Of a DNA stretch of 64,000 nt, positions 35,040 to 47,461 are shown in pieces. Source of the DNA: an uncultured Lachnospiraceae bacterium (GTDB lineage Bacteria > Bacillota > Clostridia > Lachnospirales > Lachnospiraceae); assembly GCA_944381405.1 (NCBI GenBank), contig CALWLA010000003.1:1-64000 (forward strand), read 5' to 3'. The notes below the pieces were generated by a model. That model searched no databases, was not told the DNA's origin, and worked only from the letters and a program-made list of their open reading frames with translations. The first letter of the stretch is position 1. Each line of letters begins with the position of its first letter. Made by a program: the position numbers and the translations under genes.

Positions 35040-35351
35040 ATGGCAAAAGAGATTATCGATGCGATCAAGGAAGCAGAGATAGCCGGCCAGGAATCGCTTG
35101 AAAAAGCCAAGGCCGAAGCCGAAAAGCTTGTCAAGGATGCGAAAGCGCTTGCGCAGGACGCCGCAAAGGCAAAGATCAACGAAGCGCTGACCGTGTCCAG
35201 ACAGAAAGCTGCAGAGGCTGAGGAAAAGGCTCACCAGGCGGTGACAGCAGCCGAGGCCTCCGCGGAAGAGGAGATCGGTGCGCTCAGAGCGTCCGTAGCC
35301 TCAAAGGCGGAGACGGCGGTTAAGGCAGTTGTGGATTCTCTGCTCGACTGA
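35040..35351 (+). CDS. V-type ATP synthase subunit G/H-like stalk protein
   Basis: A 103-residue, almost wholly helical protein rich in Ala, Glu and Lys with heptad patterns (AEAEKLVKDAKALAQDAAKAK). It fits the peripheral stalk subunit that pairs with subunit E (called G, H or NtpF in different systems). It leads the V-ATPase operon, as ntpF does in Enterococcus hirae. Confidence 0.8.
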   Translation: MAKEIIDAIKEAEIAGQESLEKAKAEAEKLVKDAKALAQDAAKAKINEALTVSRQKAAEAEEKAHQAVTAAEASAEEEIGALRASVASKAETAVKAVVDSLLD

Positions 35352-35432
35352 CCTTGCAGCAGACAGGAACGGGCTCTGCCTGTTCCATAATCCAAGTTTC
35401 ACAGAAAAAAGAAAGGAGAGGAGGAAACTGGT

Positions 35433-37936
<2,504 letters not shown>

Positions 37937-37986
37937 CTTAAGCGCGGTTAACAAGTACTGAGAAGGATAAAAGGAAGGAGAAAAAG

Positions 37987-38580
37987 ATGAGCGGACTTGA
38001 TAAAATCATCGGTCATATCAGGTCAGAGGCTGAGGACGAGGTAAAAGCCGTTCTCGAAAAGGCGAAGGCTGAAGCTGAAAACCTGAAAAAGGATGCCGAG
38101 GCAAAGGCCGCGGCAGAATGTGACCGGATCGCAAAAAAATCAGAAGCAGAAGTCCGGAGCATCCTTGAAAGAGGCGAATCCTCGGCAGAGCTTAGGAAAA
38201 AACAGCTGCTTTTGGGCAAAAAGCAGGAGCTGATCAACGAGACCATCGCAAAGGCCAGAGAAGGCCTGCTTGCCATGGACGACGCGGCTTACTTCGGCGC
38301 GATCAGAAAGCTGTTTGCCAAAAACGTACTGGGCAGAGAGGGCGAGATCGCTTTCAATGAGAAGGATCTGGCAAGACTGCCGAAGGACCTGATCGGGGAG
38401 CTTCAGAAGGCAGCCGCAGAAAAAGGCGGCAGCATCCGCCTTGCAGAAAAGCCTGCTGACATTGACGGCGGCTTTATTCTGAGCTACGGCGGCATTGAAG
38501 AGAACTGTTCATTCCAGGCCCTGATCGACGACGGCATGGAGATTCTGCAGGACAAGGTACAGAAGGTCCTGTTCGCGTAA
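37987..38580 (+). CDS. V-type ATP synthase subunit E
   Basis: 197 residues: a long N-terminal helix (DEVKAVLEKAKAEAENLKKD) that pairs with subunit G/H in the peripheral stalk, and a C-terminal globular head (GGFILSYGGIEENCSFQALI) that binds the A3B3 crown. Good GGAGAA ribosome site. Confidence 0.92.
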   Translation: MSGLDKIIGHIRSEAEDEVKAVLEKAKAEAENLKKDAEAKAAAECDRIAKKSEAEVRSILERGESSAELRKKQLLLGKKQELINETIAKAREGLLAMDDAAYFGAIRKLFAKNVLGREGEIAFNEKDLARLPKDLIGELQKAAAEKGGSIRLAEKPADIDGGFILSYGGIEENCSFQALIDDGMEILQDKVQKVLFA

Positions 38581-38587
38581 AACAGCA

Positions 38588-38620
38588 GGCCGCGAAGCCC
38601 TGAAAAAGGGCTTTGCGGTC
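38588..38620 (+). other. Intercistronic hairpin between subunits E and C
   Basis: About 13 pairs (GGCCGCGAAGCCC with GGGCTTTGCGGTC) and a TGAAAAA loop, with no T-run after it. Inside an operon it more likely tunes mRNA processing or stability than ends transcription. Confidence 0.7.
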
Positions 38621-38641
38621 CTCAGATAAAGGAGTAAGTTA

Positions 38642-39628
38642 ATGACAGGAGCTTATATAGATAAAGACTATGTATATGCTGTGGCGCGAATCCGCGGGGC
38701 AGAGCTTAAGCTTCTGAACCAGACAGTTATGGATCAGCTGATCGCTGCAAGGGATGCAGATGAATGCGTCCGCCTCCTTGCAGAAAAGGGCTGGGGAGAC
38801 GAAGGAAACACCGGCGACGCTTCCGAAGGCATGCTTTCCCGGGAAAGGGAAAAGATGTGGGAGCTGATCGACGAGCTGGTTCCGGAGAAATCCATTTTCA
38901 ACGTATTCCGGCTTTCCGCAGATTACAACAATCTGAAGGCAGCCATCAAGGAATCCGTGATGGAGTATGAATACCCGGGCATTTACATCAGCGAATCCAC
39001 CATCGATCCGGAACTGATCAGAAAAGCAGTCAAGGAGCGGGACTACGGTGCCCTTCCTGACAGCATGGTAGAGGTAGCGCGGGAGGCTCACGAGGCATTC
39101 CTGCATACGGGAGACGGGCAGATCTGTGATATCATGGTAGATCGCGCCTGCCTCAGCGCCATTCTGGAATCCGGAAAGCAGAGCAAGGACGAATCCCTTG
39201 AGATGTACGCGGAGCTTACAGCTGCCAGCGCTGATATCAAGGTCGCAGTGCGGGGCGCACAGACGGGAAAGGACAGAGAGTTCCTCCAGAAGGCCCTTTG
39301 CGAATGCGATACCCTGGACATCAATGCGCTGACCAACGCGGCACTGCAGGGGCAGGATGCGATCTGTACCTATCTGGCGACAACGGATTATGCGGATGCA
39401 GTGGAGGAACTGAAAAAGTCTCCCACGGCATTCGAGCGCTGGTGCGATAACCTCGTGATCCGGCGTATGAAGCCGCAGCTTTATAACGCGTTTGGTCTTG
39501 GACCCATCGCAGCGTATATTCTGGCAAGAGAAAACGAAATCAAATCCGTCAGGATCATCCTCACGGGCAAGCAGAATGGCTTCTCTGAGGAAACCATAAG
39601 GGAAAGGGTGCGTGAGACATATGTATAA
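38642..39628 (+). CDS. V-type ATP synthase subunit C
   Basis: A 328-residue helical protein, the socket joining the central shaft to the K ring. YVYAVARIRGAELKLLNQTV at the N-terminus and ENEIKSVRIILTGKQNGFSEE near the end are family landmarks. Its 3' end overlaps the subunit F start by eight bases. Confidence 0.92.
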   Translation: MTGAYIDKDYVYAVARIRGAELKLLNQTVMDQLIAARDADECVRLLAEKGWGDEGNTGDASEGMLSREREKMWELIDELVPEKSIFNVFRLSADYNNLKAAIKESVMEYEYPGIYISESTIDPELIRKAVKERDYGALPDSMVEVAREAHEAFLHTGDGQICDIMVDRACLSAILESGKQSKDESLEMYAELTAASADIKVAVRGAQTGKDREFLQKALCECDTLDINALTNAALQGQDAICTYLATTDYADAVEELKKSPTAFERWCDNLVIRRMKPQLYNAFGLGPIAAYILARENEIKSVRIILTGKQNGFSEETIRERVRETYV

Positions 39629-39941
39629 GATTGCAGTAATGGGCGACCGTGACAGCATATATGGCTTCGCAGCAGTGGGCCTTGAGCCCTTCCCCATCAC
39701 GGATGCTGACGAGGCGGCGTCAAAGCTTCGGGAGCTGGCAGACGGCAACTATGCCGTGATCTACATCACCGAGGCGCTTGCGGCGAAGCTGGAAAAGGAA
39801 ATCAACCACTATTCTGAAAGAATGCTTCCGGCCATTATCCTGATACCGGGCATTTCCGGCAATACGGGAAAGGGCATCCAGGCGGTAAAACGTTCTGTGG
39901 AGCAGGCAGTCGGTTCAGATATCATATTCGGCAACGAGTAA
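39621..39941 (+). CDS. V-type ATP synthase subunit F
   Basis: 106 residues: YKIAVMGDRDSIYGFAAVGL, YAVIYITEALAAKLEKEI and ILIPGISGNTGKGI match the small Rossmann-like subunit F on the central shaft. ATG 39621 is preferred over GTG 39612 because it gives the usual N-terminus. A small GC-rich hairpin (GCCGCGTATGCGGC) lies in the 57-base gap before subunit A. Confidence 0.92.
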   Translation: MYKIAVMGDRDSIYGFAAVGLEPFPITDADEAASKLRELADGNYAVIYITEALAAKLEKEINHYSERMLPAIILIPGISGNTGKGIQAVKRSVEQAVGSDIIFGNE

Positions 39942-39998
39942 GCAAGGGGCCGCGTATGCGGCGCGCTGCTCGGACTTCTTAAAGGAGATCAAACAGAA

Positions 39999-41771
39999 AT
40001 GAGTAAAGGTGTAATCAAAAAAGTAGCCGGACCTCTGGTTATCGCCAAGGGAATGCGCGACGCCAACATGTATGACGTGGTGCGCGTTTCCGACGAGCAC
40101 CTGATCGGCGAGATCATCGAGATGCACGGGGATCTGGCTTCCGTTCAGGTATATGAGGAGACCTCCGGCCTCGGACCGGGCGCTCCGGTTGTATCTACCG
40201 GCGTTCCGCTGTCCGTAGAGCTGGGACCGGGTCTGATCAGCAGTATCTACGACGGTATCCAGAGACCGCTGGAGAAGATCAGAGAGGCAACCAACTCCAA
40301 CCTTCTGCACAGAGGCGTTGAGGTTCCGTCTCTGGACAGAGAGAAAAAATGGCATTTCGTTCCCGCCGTTGCAGATGGCGCAGAGGTTGAGGCCGGCGAC
40401 ATCATCGGAACGGTACAGGAGACGGATGTCGTTGTTCATAAGATCATGGTTCCCAACGGACTGAAGGGTACCATCAAGGGCATCAAGGAAGGCGACTACA
40501 CGGTAACCGAGGACATCGCCTCCATCGCAGGAGAGAAGGGCGAGACCAAGATCCAGCTGATGCAGAAGTGGCCGGTTCGTACCGGAAGACCCTATGCAAG
40601 AAAGCTGTCTCCGGATATGCCTCTGATCACCGGACAGAGAGTTATCGATACCTTCTTCCCCATCGCTAAGGGCGGTACCGCAGCAGTTCCCGGACCCTTC
40701 GGTTCCGGTAAGACTGTCGTTCAGCACCAGCTTGCAAAGTGGGCAGATGCTGACATTGTGGTTTACATCGGCTGCGGCGAGCGCGGAAACGAGATGACGG
40801 ACGTTCTGAACGAGTTCCCGGAGTTGAAGGACCCCCGCACCGGAAAGTCCCTGATGGAAAGAACCGTGCTGATCGCAAATACCTCCGATATGCCGGTTGC
40901 GGCTCGAGAGGCTTCCATTTATACAGGAATTACGATTGCGGAGTATTTCCGCGACATGGGATATTCAGTAGCGCTGATGGCAGACTCCACCTCCAGATGG
41001 GCAGAGGCCCTGCGTGAGATGTCCGGACGTCTTGAGGAGATGCCCGGTGAGGAAGGTTACCCGGCATACCTGGGATCCCGTCTGGCTCAGTTCTATGAGA
41101 GAGCCGGCCGCGTGATTTCCCTTGGTAAGGACGGCAGAGAGGGTGCCCTTTCCGTTATCGGTGCAGTATCCCCTGCAGGCGGCGATATCTCCGAGCCCGT
41201 AACCCAGGCGACCCTGCGTATCGTTAAGGTGTTCTGGTCCCTGGATTCTTCCCTGGCCTATAAGCGTCACTTCCCGGCCATCAACTGGCTGAGCTCCTAT
41301 TCCAACTACCTGGATGATATGGAGAACTGGTTCAACACCAACACGGCTGACGACTGGACGCAGCTGCGCACGGCTATGATGGGACTTCTGCAGGATGAGG
41401 CAGAGCTGAACGAGATCGTACAGCTCGTCGGTATGGATGCGCTTTCCGCTCCTGACCGTCTGAAGCTGGAGGCAGCCCGCTCCATCCGTGAGGACTATCT
41501 GCACCAGAACGCTTTCAATGACGTAGATACCTATACCTCCATGCCGAAGCAGCACATGATGATGCAGCTGATCCTTTCCTACTACGACGAGGCAAAGGCT
41601 GCCCTGGCTGAGGGCGCAGGCGTTGAGGAGCTGGTTTCCCTTCCCTGCCGCGAGGCCATCGGCCGTTTCAAGTATGTGGAAGAGGACGGCATTCAGGCGG
41701 AGTACGACAGAATCATTGCAGAGCTGAAGAAGGAATGCGCGGATGCGGTTGCAAGAAAGGAGGACTTCTAA
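39999..41771 (+). CDS. V-type ATP synthase catalytic subunit A
   Basis: 590 residues. Walker [12 protein letters not shown] near residue 232, catalytic [13 protein letters not shown], Walker B-type [18 protein letters not shown], and the non-homologous insert of A subunits between about 115 and 190. Three copies alternate with B in the ATPase head. Subunit B begins on the next base. Confidence 0.97.
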   Translation: MSKGVIKKVAGPLVIAKGMRDANMYDVVRVSDEHLIGEIIEMHGDLASVQVYEETSGLGPGAPVVSTGVPLSVELGPGLISSIYDGIQRPLEKIREATNSNLLHRGVEVPSLDREKKWHFVPAVADGAEVEAGDIIGTVQETDVVVHKIMVPNGLKGTIKGIKEGDYTVTEDIASIAGEKGETKIQLMQKWPVRTGRPYARKLSPDMPLITGQRVIDTFFPIAKGGTAAVPGPFGSGKTVVQHQLAKWADADIVVYIGCGERGNEMTDVLNEFPELKDPRTGKSLMERTVLIANTSDMPVAAREASIYTGITIAEYFRDMGYSVALMADSTSRWAEALREMSGRLEEMPGEEGYPAYLGSRLAQFYERAGRVISLGKDGREGALSVIGAVSPAGGDISEPVTQATLRIVKVFWSLDSSLAYKRHFPAINWLSSYSNYLDDMENWFNTNTADDWTQLRTAMMGLLQDEAELNEIVQLVGMDALSAPDRLKLEAARSIREDYLHQNAFNDVDTYTSMPKQHMMMQLILSYYDEAKAALAEGAGVEELVSLPCREAIGRFKYVEEDGIQAEYDRIIAELKKECADAVARKEDF

Positions 41772-43151
41772 ATGCCTAAGGAGTATAGGACAATACAGGA
41801 GGTTGCAGGTCCTCTGATGCTTGTAAAGGGCGTTGAAGGCGTAACCTACGATGAGCTCGGCGAGATCGAGCTGGTAAACGGCGAAAGACGCCGTTGTAAG
41901 GTACTTGAGATAGATGAAGGAAATGCGCTGGTACAGCTGTTCGAGGCATCTACCGGTATCAACCTGGATTCTTCCAAGGTAAGATTCTTCGGAAGGACCA
42001 TGGAGCTGGGCGTGTCCGAGGATATGCTGGGACGTATCTTCGATGGTCTGGGCAGACCTATCGACGGCGGTCCGGAGATCCTTCCGGAAAAGCGTATGGA
42101 CATCAACGGCCTGCCCATCAACCCGGCAGCCAGAAACTACCCGGAGGAGTTCATTCAGACCGGTGTATCCGCCATCGACGGACTGAACACCCTGGTCCGC
42201 GGCCAGAAGCTGCCGATCTTCTCCTGTTCCGGTCTTCCCCATGCCAACCTTGCGGCACAGATCGCAAGACAGGCTAAGGTGCGCGGAACCACAGAGCCTT
42301 TCGCGGTTGTATTCGCAGCCATGGGTATCACCTTCGAGGAGGCAAGCTTCTTCATGAACTCCTTCCGTGAGACCGGCGCTATCGACCGTGCGGTTATGTT
42401 CCTGAACCTGGCAAACGACCCGGCAGTAGAGCGTATCTCCACCCCGAAGATGGCCCTGACCGCTGCAGAGTACCTTGCATTCGATAAGGGCATGCACGTT
42501 CTGGTCATCCTGACGGATATTACGAACTATGCGGACTCTCTGCGTGAGATCTCCGCAGCCCGTAAGGAGGTTCCGGGACGCCGTGGTTATCCGGGTTACA
42601 TGTATACGGACCTTGCTACCATGTACGAGCGTGCAGGACGTCAGATCGGTAAGAACGGTTCCATCACCATGATGCCGATCCTGACCATGCCGGAGGATGA
42701 TAAGACCCATCCCATTCCGGACCTGACCGGATATATTACCGAGGGACAGATCATTCTTTCCCGTGAGCTTTACAGAAAGGCCATCGCGCCGCCCATCGAC
42801 GTTCTTCCCTCCCTGTCCCGTCTGAAGGATAAGGGTATCGGTAAGGGCAAGACCAGAGAGGACCATGCGGATACCATGAACCAGCTCTTTGCAGCTTATT
42901 CAAGAGGTAAGGACGCAAAGGAACTCATGGTCGTACTCGGTGAAGCAGCTCTGACCGATATGGACAAGCTCTATGCGAAGTTTGCAGACGAGTTCGAAAA
43001 GCAGTATGTATCCCAGGGCTACAATGCCAACCGTGATATCGAGGAAACTCTGGAGATCGGCTGGAAGCTTCTCGGCATCCTTCCGAAGTCAGAGCTTAAG
43101 CGTATCAAGGACGCTTACATCGAGCAGTATTACAGACCTTACGAGGACTGA
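41772..43151 (+). CDS. V-type ATP synthase subunit B
   Basis: 459 residues, the non-catalytic partner of [25 protein letters not shown] takes the place of a canonical P-loop, and [19 protein letters not shown] and [22 protein letters not shown] are highly conserved B-subunit stretches. Starts immediately after A. Confidence 0.97.
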   Translation: MPKEYRTIQEVAGPLMLVKGVEGVTYDELGEIELVNGERRRCKVLEIDEGNALVQLFEASTGINLDSSKVRFFGRTMELGVSEDMLGRIFDGLGRPIDGGPEILPEKRMDINGLPINPAARNYPEEFIQTGVSAIDGLNTLVRGQKLPIFSCSGLPHANLAAQIARQAKVRGTTEPFAVVFAAMGITFEEASFFMNSFRETGAIDRAVMFLNLANDPAVERISTPKMALTAAEYLAFDKGMHVLVILTDITNYADSLREISAARKEVPGRRGYPGYMYTDLATMYERAGRQIGKNGSITMMPILTMPEDDKTHPIPDLTGYITEGQIILSRELYRKAIAPPIDVLPSLSRLKDKGIGKGKTREDHADTMNQLFAAYSRGKDAKELMVVLGEAALTDMDKLYAKFADEFEKQYVSQGYNANRDIEETLEIGWKLLGILPKSELKRIKDAYIEQYYRPYED

Positions 43152-43165
43152 TAAAACAGCCTGAC

Positions 43166-43195
43166 GGGGCGGCGGAAGGATCCTTCCACCGCCCC
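43166..43195 (+). other. Intercistronic hairpin between subunits B and D
   Basis: A near-perfect palindrome (GGGGCGGCGGAAGGA with TCCTTCCACCGCCCC, one mismatch) and no T-run, 14 bases after subunit B. Probably an mRNA-stabilising or processing element within the operon. Confidence 0.7.
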
Positions 43196-43244
43196 GGGGA
43201 GGCAGACTCCATAAACAGGCTTTCAAGTTGGAAAGGAAGCAGAA

Positions 43245-43937
43245 ATGGCACAGACACAGGTCAATCCCACAAGAATGGAGCTGACGCGGCTCAAGAACAA
43301 GCTTCGTACGGCGCAGCGTGGACATAAGCTGCTGAAGGACAAGCGCGACGAGCTGATGCGGCAGTTTCTGGATCTTGTGCGGGTGAACAAGTCCCTTCGG
43401 GAAAAGGTCGAAGCGAGCATCAAGGACTGCAACCGCAACTTCGTTCTGGCAAAGGCCGGAATGAACGCGGAGGGTCTGAATGTGGCTTTGATGGCCCCGA
43501 AGCAGGAGGTCTATCTTGAGTCCTCCAAGAAGAATGTCATGTCGGTGGAAGTTCCGGAATTTACCTATAAGACCAGGACCTCCGATACCAATGACATTTA
43601 TTCCTATGGTTTTGCCTTTACGTCTTCCGATCTCGATGGAGCGGTCAAGAGCATTGCCGATATCCTGCCGGATATGCTGAGGCTTGCGGAATGTGAAAAA
43701 TCCTGCCAGCTGATGGCGACGGAGATCGAAAAGACCAGACGCCGTGTAAACGCGCTGGAGCATGTCATGATTCCCCAGACCCAGGAAAGCATCCGGTATA
43801 TCACCATGAAGCTGGACGAGGCAGAGCGAAGCACTCAGACCAGACTGATGAAGGTAAAGGACATGATGCTGGAGCAGGCCCACAGCTATTCCGAAAAAGA
43901 AGATACCATGGCGGAGCATCATATCGAAATCGAGTAA
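43245..43937 (+). CDS. V-type ATP synthase subunit D
   Basis: 230 residues forming the antiparallel coiled-coil central shaft: NPTRMELTRLKNKLRTAQRG and LLKDKRDELMRQFLDLVR at the N-terminus, RRRVNALEH-type sequence (TRRRVNALEHVMIPQ) near residue 165 at the C-terminal helix. Last gene of the operon, before a terminator. Confidence 0.95.
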   Translation: MAQTQVNPTRMELTRLKNKLRTAQRGHKLLKDKRDELMRQFLDLVRVNKSLREKVEASIKDCNRNFVLAKAGMNAEGLNVALMAPKQEVYLESSKKNVMSVEVPEFTYKTRTSDTNDIYSYGFAFTSSDLDGAVKSIADILPDMLRLAECEKSCQLMATEIEKTRRRVNALEHVMIPQTQESIRYITMKLDEAERSTQTRLMKVKDMMLEQAHSYSEKEDTMAEHHIEIE

Positions 43938-44012
43938 ACCGTACCGGAAAAGACGGAGGCTTAGAGTAAAGCCAGAAATACAGGCTGCAGACCCCAGGGC
44001 CCGCAGCCGGAA

Positions 44013-44042
44013 GAAAAGCAGGCGCAGGACGCCTGCTTTTTT
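44013..44042 (+). terminator. Terminator of the V-ATPase operon
   Basis: Stem AGCAGGCG/CGCCTGCT with a short loop and six T. Confidence 0.88.
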
Positions 44043-44044
44043 GC

Positions 44045-44117
44045 TTGCCCAAAAGAACAGAAAAGCTTATAATGGAACACAGAGAAAAAAGAAAACGGCC
44101 CTGGCCGTTTTTTCGTA
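44045..44117 (+). promoter_or_regulatory. Promoter followed at once by a terminator hairpin
   Basis: TTGCCC (44045-44050), 17 bases, TATAAT (44068-44073) form a promoter candidate. About 20 bases past the -10 lies AAACGGCC-CT-GGCCGTTT with a T-run, a complete intrinsic terminator, 20 bases before the next gene. Either an attenuator-like arrangement or a second terminator of the upstream operon with a chance TATAAT. Confidence 0.5.
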
Positions 44118-44136
44118 AGTCGGAGGAAGCAAAACA

Positions 44137-45057
44137 ATGAAAGAAACAGCATTGGTCATCATGGCGGCGGGAATCGGTTCCCGCTACGGCGCAGGCATCA
44201 AACAGCTGGCAAAGGTAGGCCCGGGGGGAGAGATCATCATGGATTACAGCATCCATGATGCGCTTAAGGCGGGCTTTGACAAGGTGATCTTTATCATCCG
44301 CAAGGATATCGAGGCGGAATTCAAGGAGGTCATCGGAAACCGGATCGAGAAGGTGGCAAAGGTACAGTACGCCTATCAGGACCTCAAGGATCTTCCTGCA
44401 GGCTACAGCCTTCCGGAAGGCCGTACAAAGCCCTGGGGAACCGCGCAGGCGGTACTGGCGGCCCGGGACATTATCGACTGTCCCTTTGTGGTCATCAACG
44501 CGGACGATTTCTACGGAGCAGACGGTTTCCGCAAGGTACACGATTATCTGGTAAACGACATGCAGGAGGCAGGCGATAAGCTGGATCTCTGCATGGCAGG
44601 CTTTATCCTGGGCAACACCCTTTCTGAAAACGGAACCGTTGCGAGAGGCGTCTGCAAGGAGGACGCCCAGCATCACCTGCTGTCCGTAACGGAAACCTAC
44701 GAGGTGGCTAAGCGGGACGGCAAGGTGACCGGCAAGGTCAAGGGAGAGGACGTGACCCTTTCTGAAAACGACGTGGTATCCATGAACATGTGGGGACTCC
44801 CGGCATCCATGATCAAGGTGCTGGAGGACCGGTTCCCGGCATTCCTGGATAAGGTGCCGGAGGGAGACCTGAAGGCAGAGTACCTTCTGCCCATGCTGAT
44901 CGACGAGCTGATCCAGGAAGGAAGGGCGTCTGTCACCGTGCTGCCGACCCACGACAAATGGTACGGCATGACCTATCAGGAGGACCGCGCTTATGTGGAG
45001 CAGGCCATCCGGGATATGGTAGAAAAGGGTATTTACAAGGAGAAGCTGTTTGAGTAA
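44137..45057 (+). CDS. Sugar-nucleotide-type nucleotidyltransferase
   Basis: 306 residues. The nucleotide loop reads LVIMAAGIGSRYGAGIKQLAKV, a variant of the G-x-G-x-R-x7-K signature, and VVINADDFYGADGF holds the metal-binding Asp. CGLP-like and ESLTVTEKAD-type landmarks of hexose-1-phosphate uridylyltransferases are not seen, so the sugar substrate is open. It overlaps the DUF5711-like gene by eight bases. Confidence 0.85.
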   Translation: MKETALVIMAAGIGSRYGAGIKQLAKVGPGGEIIMDYSIHDALKAGFDKVIFIIRKDIEAEFKEVIGNRIEKVAKVQYAYQDLKDLPAGYSLPEGRTKPWGTAQAVLAARDIIDCPFVVINADDFYGADGFRKVHDYLVNDMQEAGDKLDLCMAGFILGNTLSENGTVARGVCKEDAQHHLLSVTETYEVAKRDGKVTGKVKGEDVTLSENDVVSMNMWGLPASMIKVLEDRFPAFLDKVPEGDLKAEYLLPMLIDELIQEGRASVTVLPTHDKWYGMTYQEDRAYVEQAIRDMVEKGIYKEKLFE

Positions 45058-46294
45058 CCGAAATATCTACCGGGAAAATCAGAAAAACAGGCTGAAACGG
45101 CAGATCGTGGGGGAAGCGGCCCAAAACGCTCCGGAATATGACTATGGCAGTCGTTTTCCTGCCAGGAAGGTCCTTCCGGCGGCGGCCATTGTGCTCTTCC
45201 TCCTGTTTGCTGTGGGATGGTTTTACCTGACCAACAGGCATTATGAAAGCCTGGATGTGCTGTGGGAAAACCAGATCTCAGCAGAGAGCGGACAGACGGA
45301 TACCTTCCGGGGCTATGAACGCTTTGCAAAGGGCATCATCCGCTATTCCAAGGACGGCGCAGCCTATATCGACCATGACGGAAAAACGGTCTGGGAGCGC
45401 AGCTATCAGATGCAGAATCCCATCGTTTCCGTAAGCGGGGATTATGCGGCCATTGCGGATCGGGGCGCCCAGAGCATATACATTTTCAGCGACTCAGCCA
45501 ACACCGGAGTGGCTGCAACGGTACTGCCGGTAACGCGGATCACCGTTTCCGAGGGGGGCATCGTCTACGCCACCCTGCGGGATGAGGAGGCGGATTATAT
45601 CACTGCCTTCCGGCAGGATGGAAGCGGAATCGATCTGAGCATCAAGTCCATCATCACAGGGGACGGTTATCCCCTGGACATCGACATTTCCCCGGATGGA
45701 ACGGAGCTCATCACCTCCTATGTGGCCATCGAGAACGGACAGGCGGTGCCGAAGGTGATCTTCCGCAATTTCGGCGAGGTCGGCAAGGCCGATGCCAGAC
45801 GTGTGGTGGGCGGCTTTACGGCAGAATTTGCAGGGCATATCGTGGGCCGGGTCCATTTTTCCAGCAACGAGTATTCCCAGGCCTTTTATGACGGCGGCAT
45901 CGCCTTCTTTTCCACAAAGGTGCTGACCAGTCCTGAGCTTTTGAAAAATGAAGTTTTTGAAGAAACGATCAATTCCATCGCCTATTCGGATAAATATGTG
46001 GCGGTGGTGCTGAATACCAACGAGGGAGAGCTGCCCTACAGGCTTCTGGTATACAAGGCGGATGGTACGAAGCTTTCGGATACGGCTTTCAGCTTCCCTT
46101 ATACGGAGCTGGCCATCGACGGAAATGAGATCCTCCTTTATAACGACCAGGCCTGCCGGGTCTACACACCTCAGGGCAATGAGCGGATCGCCGCAGATTT
46201 TCCGGTACAGGTTTCCATCATGGCAAAGGAGGGCCTGCCGGGAGAGTATCTGCTGTGCGGAAGCGGACGGTTGATGAAGGTAAGGAAGCAGTAA
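45050..46294 (+). CDS. DUF5711-like membrane-anchored beta-propeller protein
   Basis: 414 residues: a 45-residue basic cytoplasmic N-terminus, one membrane segment (LPAAAIVLFLLFAVGWFYL, about 43-62), then an extracytoplasmic domain of repeated beta-strand blocks (GDYAAIADRGAQSIYIF, SDKYVAVVLNTNEGEL, DGNEILLYNDQACRVY) that look like propeller blades. No catalytic motif. Family name recalled from clostridial genomes; function unknown. TTG start with AAGGAG seven bases ahead. Confidence 0.75.
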   Translation: MSNRNIYRENQKNRLKRQIVGEAAQNAPEYDYGSRFPARKVLPAAAIVLFLLFAVGWFYLTNRHYESLDVLWENQISAESGQTDTFRGYERFAKGIIRYSKDGAAYIDHDGKTVWERSYQMQNPIVSVSGDYAAIADRGAQSIYIFSDSANTGVAATVLPVTRITVSEGGIVYATLRDEEADYITAFRQDGSGIDLSIKSIITGDGYPLDIDISPDGTELITSYVAIENGQAVPKVIFRNFGEVGKADARRVVGGFTAEFAGHIVGRVHFSSNEYSQAFYDGGIAFFSTKVLTSPELLKNEVFEETINSIAYSDKYVAVVLNTNEGELPYRLLVYKADGTKLSDTAFSFPYTELAIDGNEILLYNDQACRVYTPQGNERIAADFPVQVSIMAKEGLPGEYLLCGSGRLMKVRKQ

Positions 46295-46338
46295 AACCAG
46301 GGAAAAACATCTGATAAAGAAAACAGGCGGTGCAAGCG

Positions 46339-47286
46339 ATGAAATACTGTATAGGAATCGACGTAGGCGGAACCACGATCAAAACCGGAATCTTTGAAGC
46401 AGAGGGACGGCTCCTGAAAAAATGGGAGATCCCTACCCGGAAGGGGGACGGGGGAACCCAGTTTCTGAAGGACGCGGCGGCAAGCATCCGGGAGGCCCTG
46501 CAGGAGCTTTCCATTCCCATGGAAGATGTGCTGGGCGCAGGCATGGGGGTCCCGGGACCGGTGGTGGCCAACGGCTATGTGGAGGTCTGCGTCAATCTCG
46601 GTCTGCATAAGTGCTATCCGGCCAAGCTGCTTTCAGAGGAGCTTTCCGGCATGAAGGTGGTGCTTGGAAACGACGCCAACGTGGCGGCTCTGGGAGAAAT
46701 GTGGCAGGGGGCAGGCAAGGGCCATGGCTCCCTTTGCATGGTGACTTTGGGGACAGGCGTAGGCGGCGGAATCGTCTGCGAAGGAAAGATCATTCCCGGC
46801 GTCCATGGATCCGGCGGCGAGATCGGCCATGTCCGGGTAGAGGACGGAGAGCCGGAGCCCTGCAACTGCGGCGGCCATGGCTGTCTGGAGCAGTATGCCT
46901 CCGCTACGGGGATCGTCCGGGTGGCAAAACGGAAGCTTGCAGAAACCCTCAGGGATTCCGCGATGCGGGCGTTCGGAGAGCAGCTTACGGCAAAGGACGT
47001 CTGCGACTGTGCCAAGGCAGGGGATGCTGTGGCGCTGGAATCCATCCGCTATTCCATGCGGAAGCTGTCCGGAGTGCTGGCCCATGTGGCCATGACCACG
47101 GACCCCAAGCTCTTTGTGATCGGCGGCGGCGTTTCCAAGGCGGGAACGTTCCTGACGGATATGATCGAGGAAAATCTGCGGGATTATACCCGGCTGATCG
47201 ATGATCCGGACAGACGGGTGGTTCTGGCGGAGCTGGGGAACGACGCAGGCATCTACGGAGGCGCCAAGATGGTGCTGGAGGCCTAA
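46339..47286 (+). CDS. ROK-family sugar kinase (glucokinase-like)
   Basis: 315 residues. ATP phosphate loop CIGIDVGGTTIKTGIFE at the start, GVPGPVV, the sugar-site LGNDANVAALGE, VTLGTGVGGGIV, and the ROK zinc signature CNCGGHGCLEQYAS near residue 178. It phosphorylates glucose or a related hexose. Full-length for the family. The ATG at 46339 follows AGGCGG. Confidence 0.92.
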   Translation: MKYCIGIDVGGTTIKTGIFEAEGRLLKKWEIPTRKGDGGTQFLKDAAASIREALQELSIPMEDVLGAGMGVPGPVVANGYVEVCVNLGLHKCYPAKLLSEELSGMKVVLGNDANVAALGEMWQGAGKGHGSLCMVTLGTGVGGGIVCEGKIIPGVHGSGGEIGHVRVEDGEPEPCNCGGHGCLEQYASATGIVRVAKRKLAETLRDSAMRAFGEQLTAKDVCDCAKAGDAVALESIRYSMRKLSGVLAHVAMTTDPKLFVIGGGVSKAGTFLTDMIEENLRDYTRLIDDPDRRVVLAELGNDAGIYGGAKMVLEA

Positions 47287-47372
47287 GCAGGAAGCTTCTG
47301 ACTACCCTGTTGATTGGGACTGATCACCAACACGTTTTGTCCGATAACCCACGTTTTGCCCTATAATCCTGA

Positions 47373-47424
47373 AAAAAATCAGCCATTCTGTCTTGCCGGA
47401 TCCGGCGGGCAGGATGGCTGTTTT
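47373..47424. terminator. Bidirectional terminator between convergent genes
   Basis: Long stem with arms CAGCCAT...TTGCCGG and its complement ending ATGGCTG; A-run before and TTTT after give tails for both directions. Separates the ROK kinase from the minus-strand histidine kinase. Confidence 0.82.
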
Positions 47425-47461
47425 AGATGGTGTGCCTGGCAGCATGCATTTTTCCAGAGGA

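Noticed and set aside
40965-42866. A 633-codon open frame on the minus strand opposite V-ATPase A and B
   Set aside because: Same reason; it crosses two certain genes on the plus strand and has no recognisable domain.
47330-47367. TTGTCC and TATAAT in the gap after the ROK kinase
   Set aside because: The spacer is 19 bases and no plus-strand gene follows; the convergent terminator lies directly behind it.
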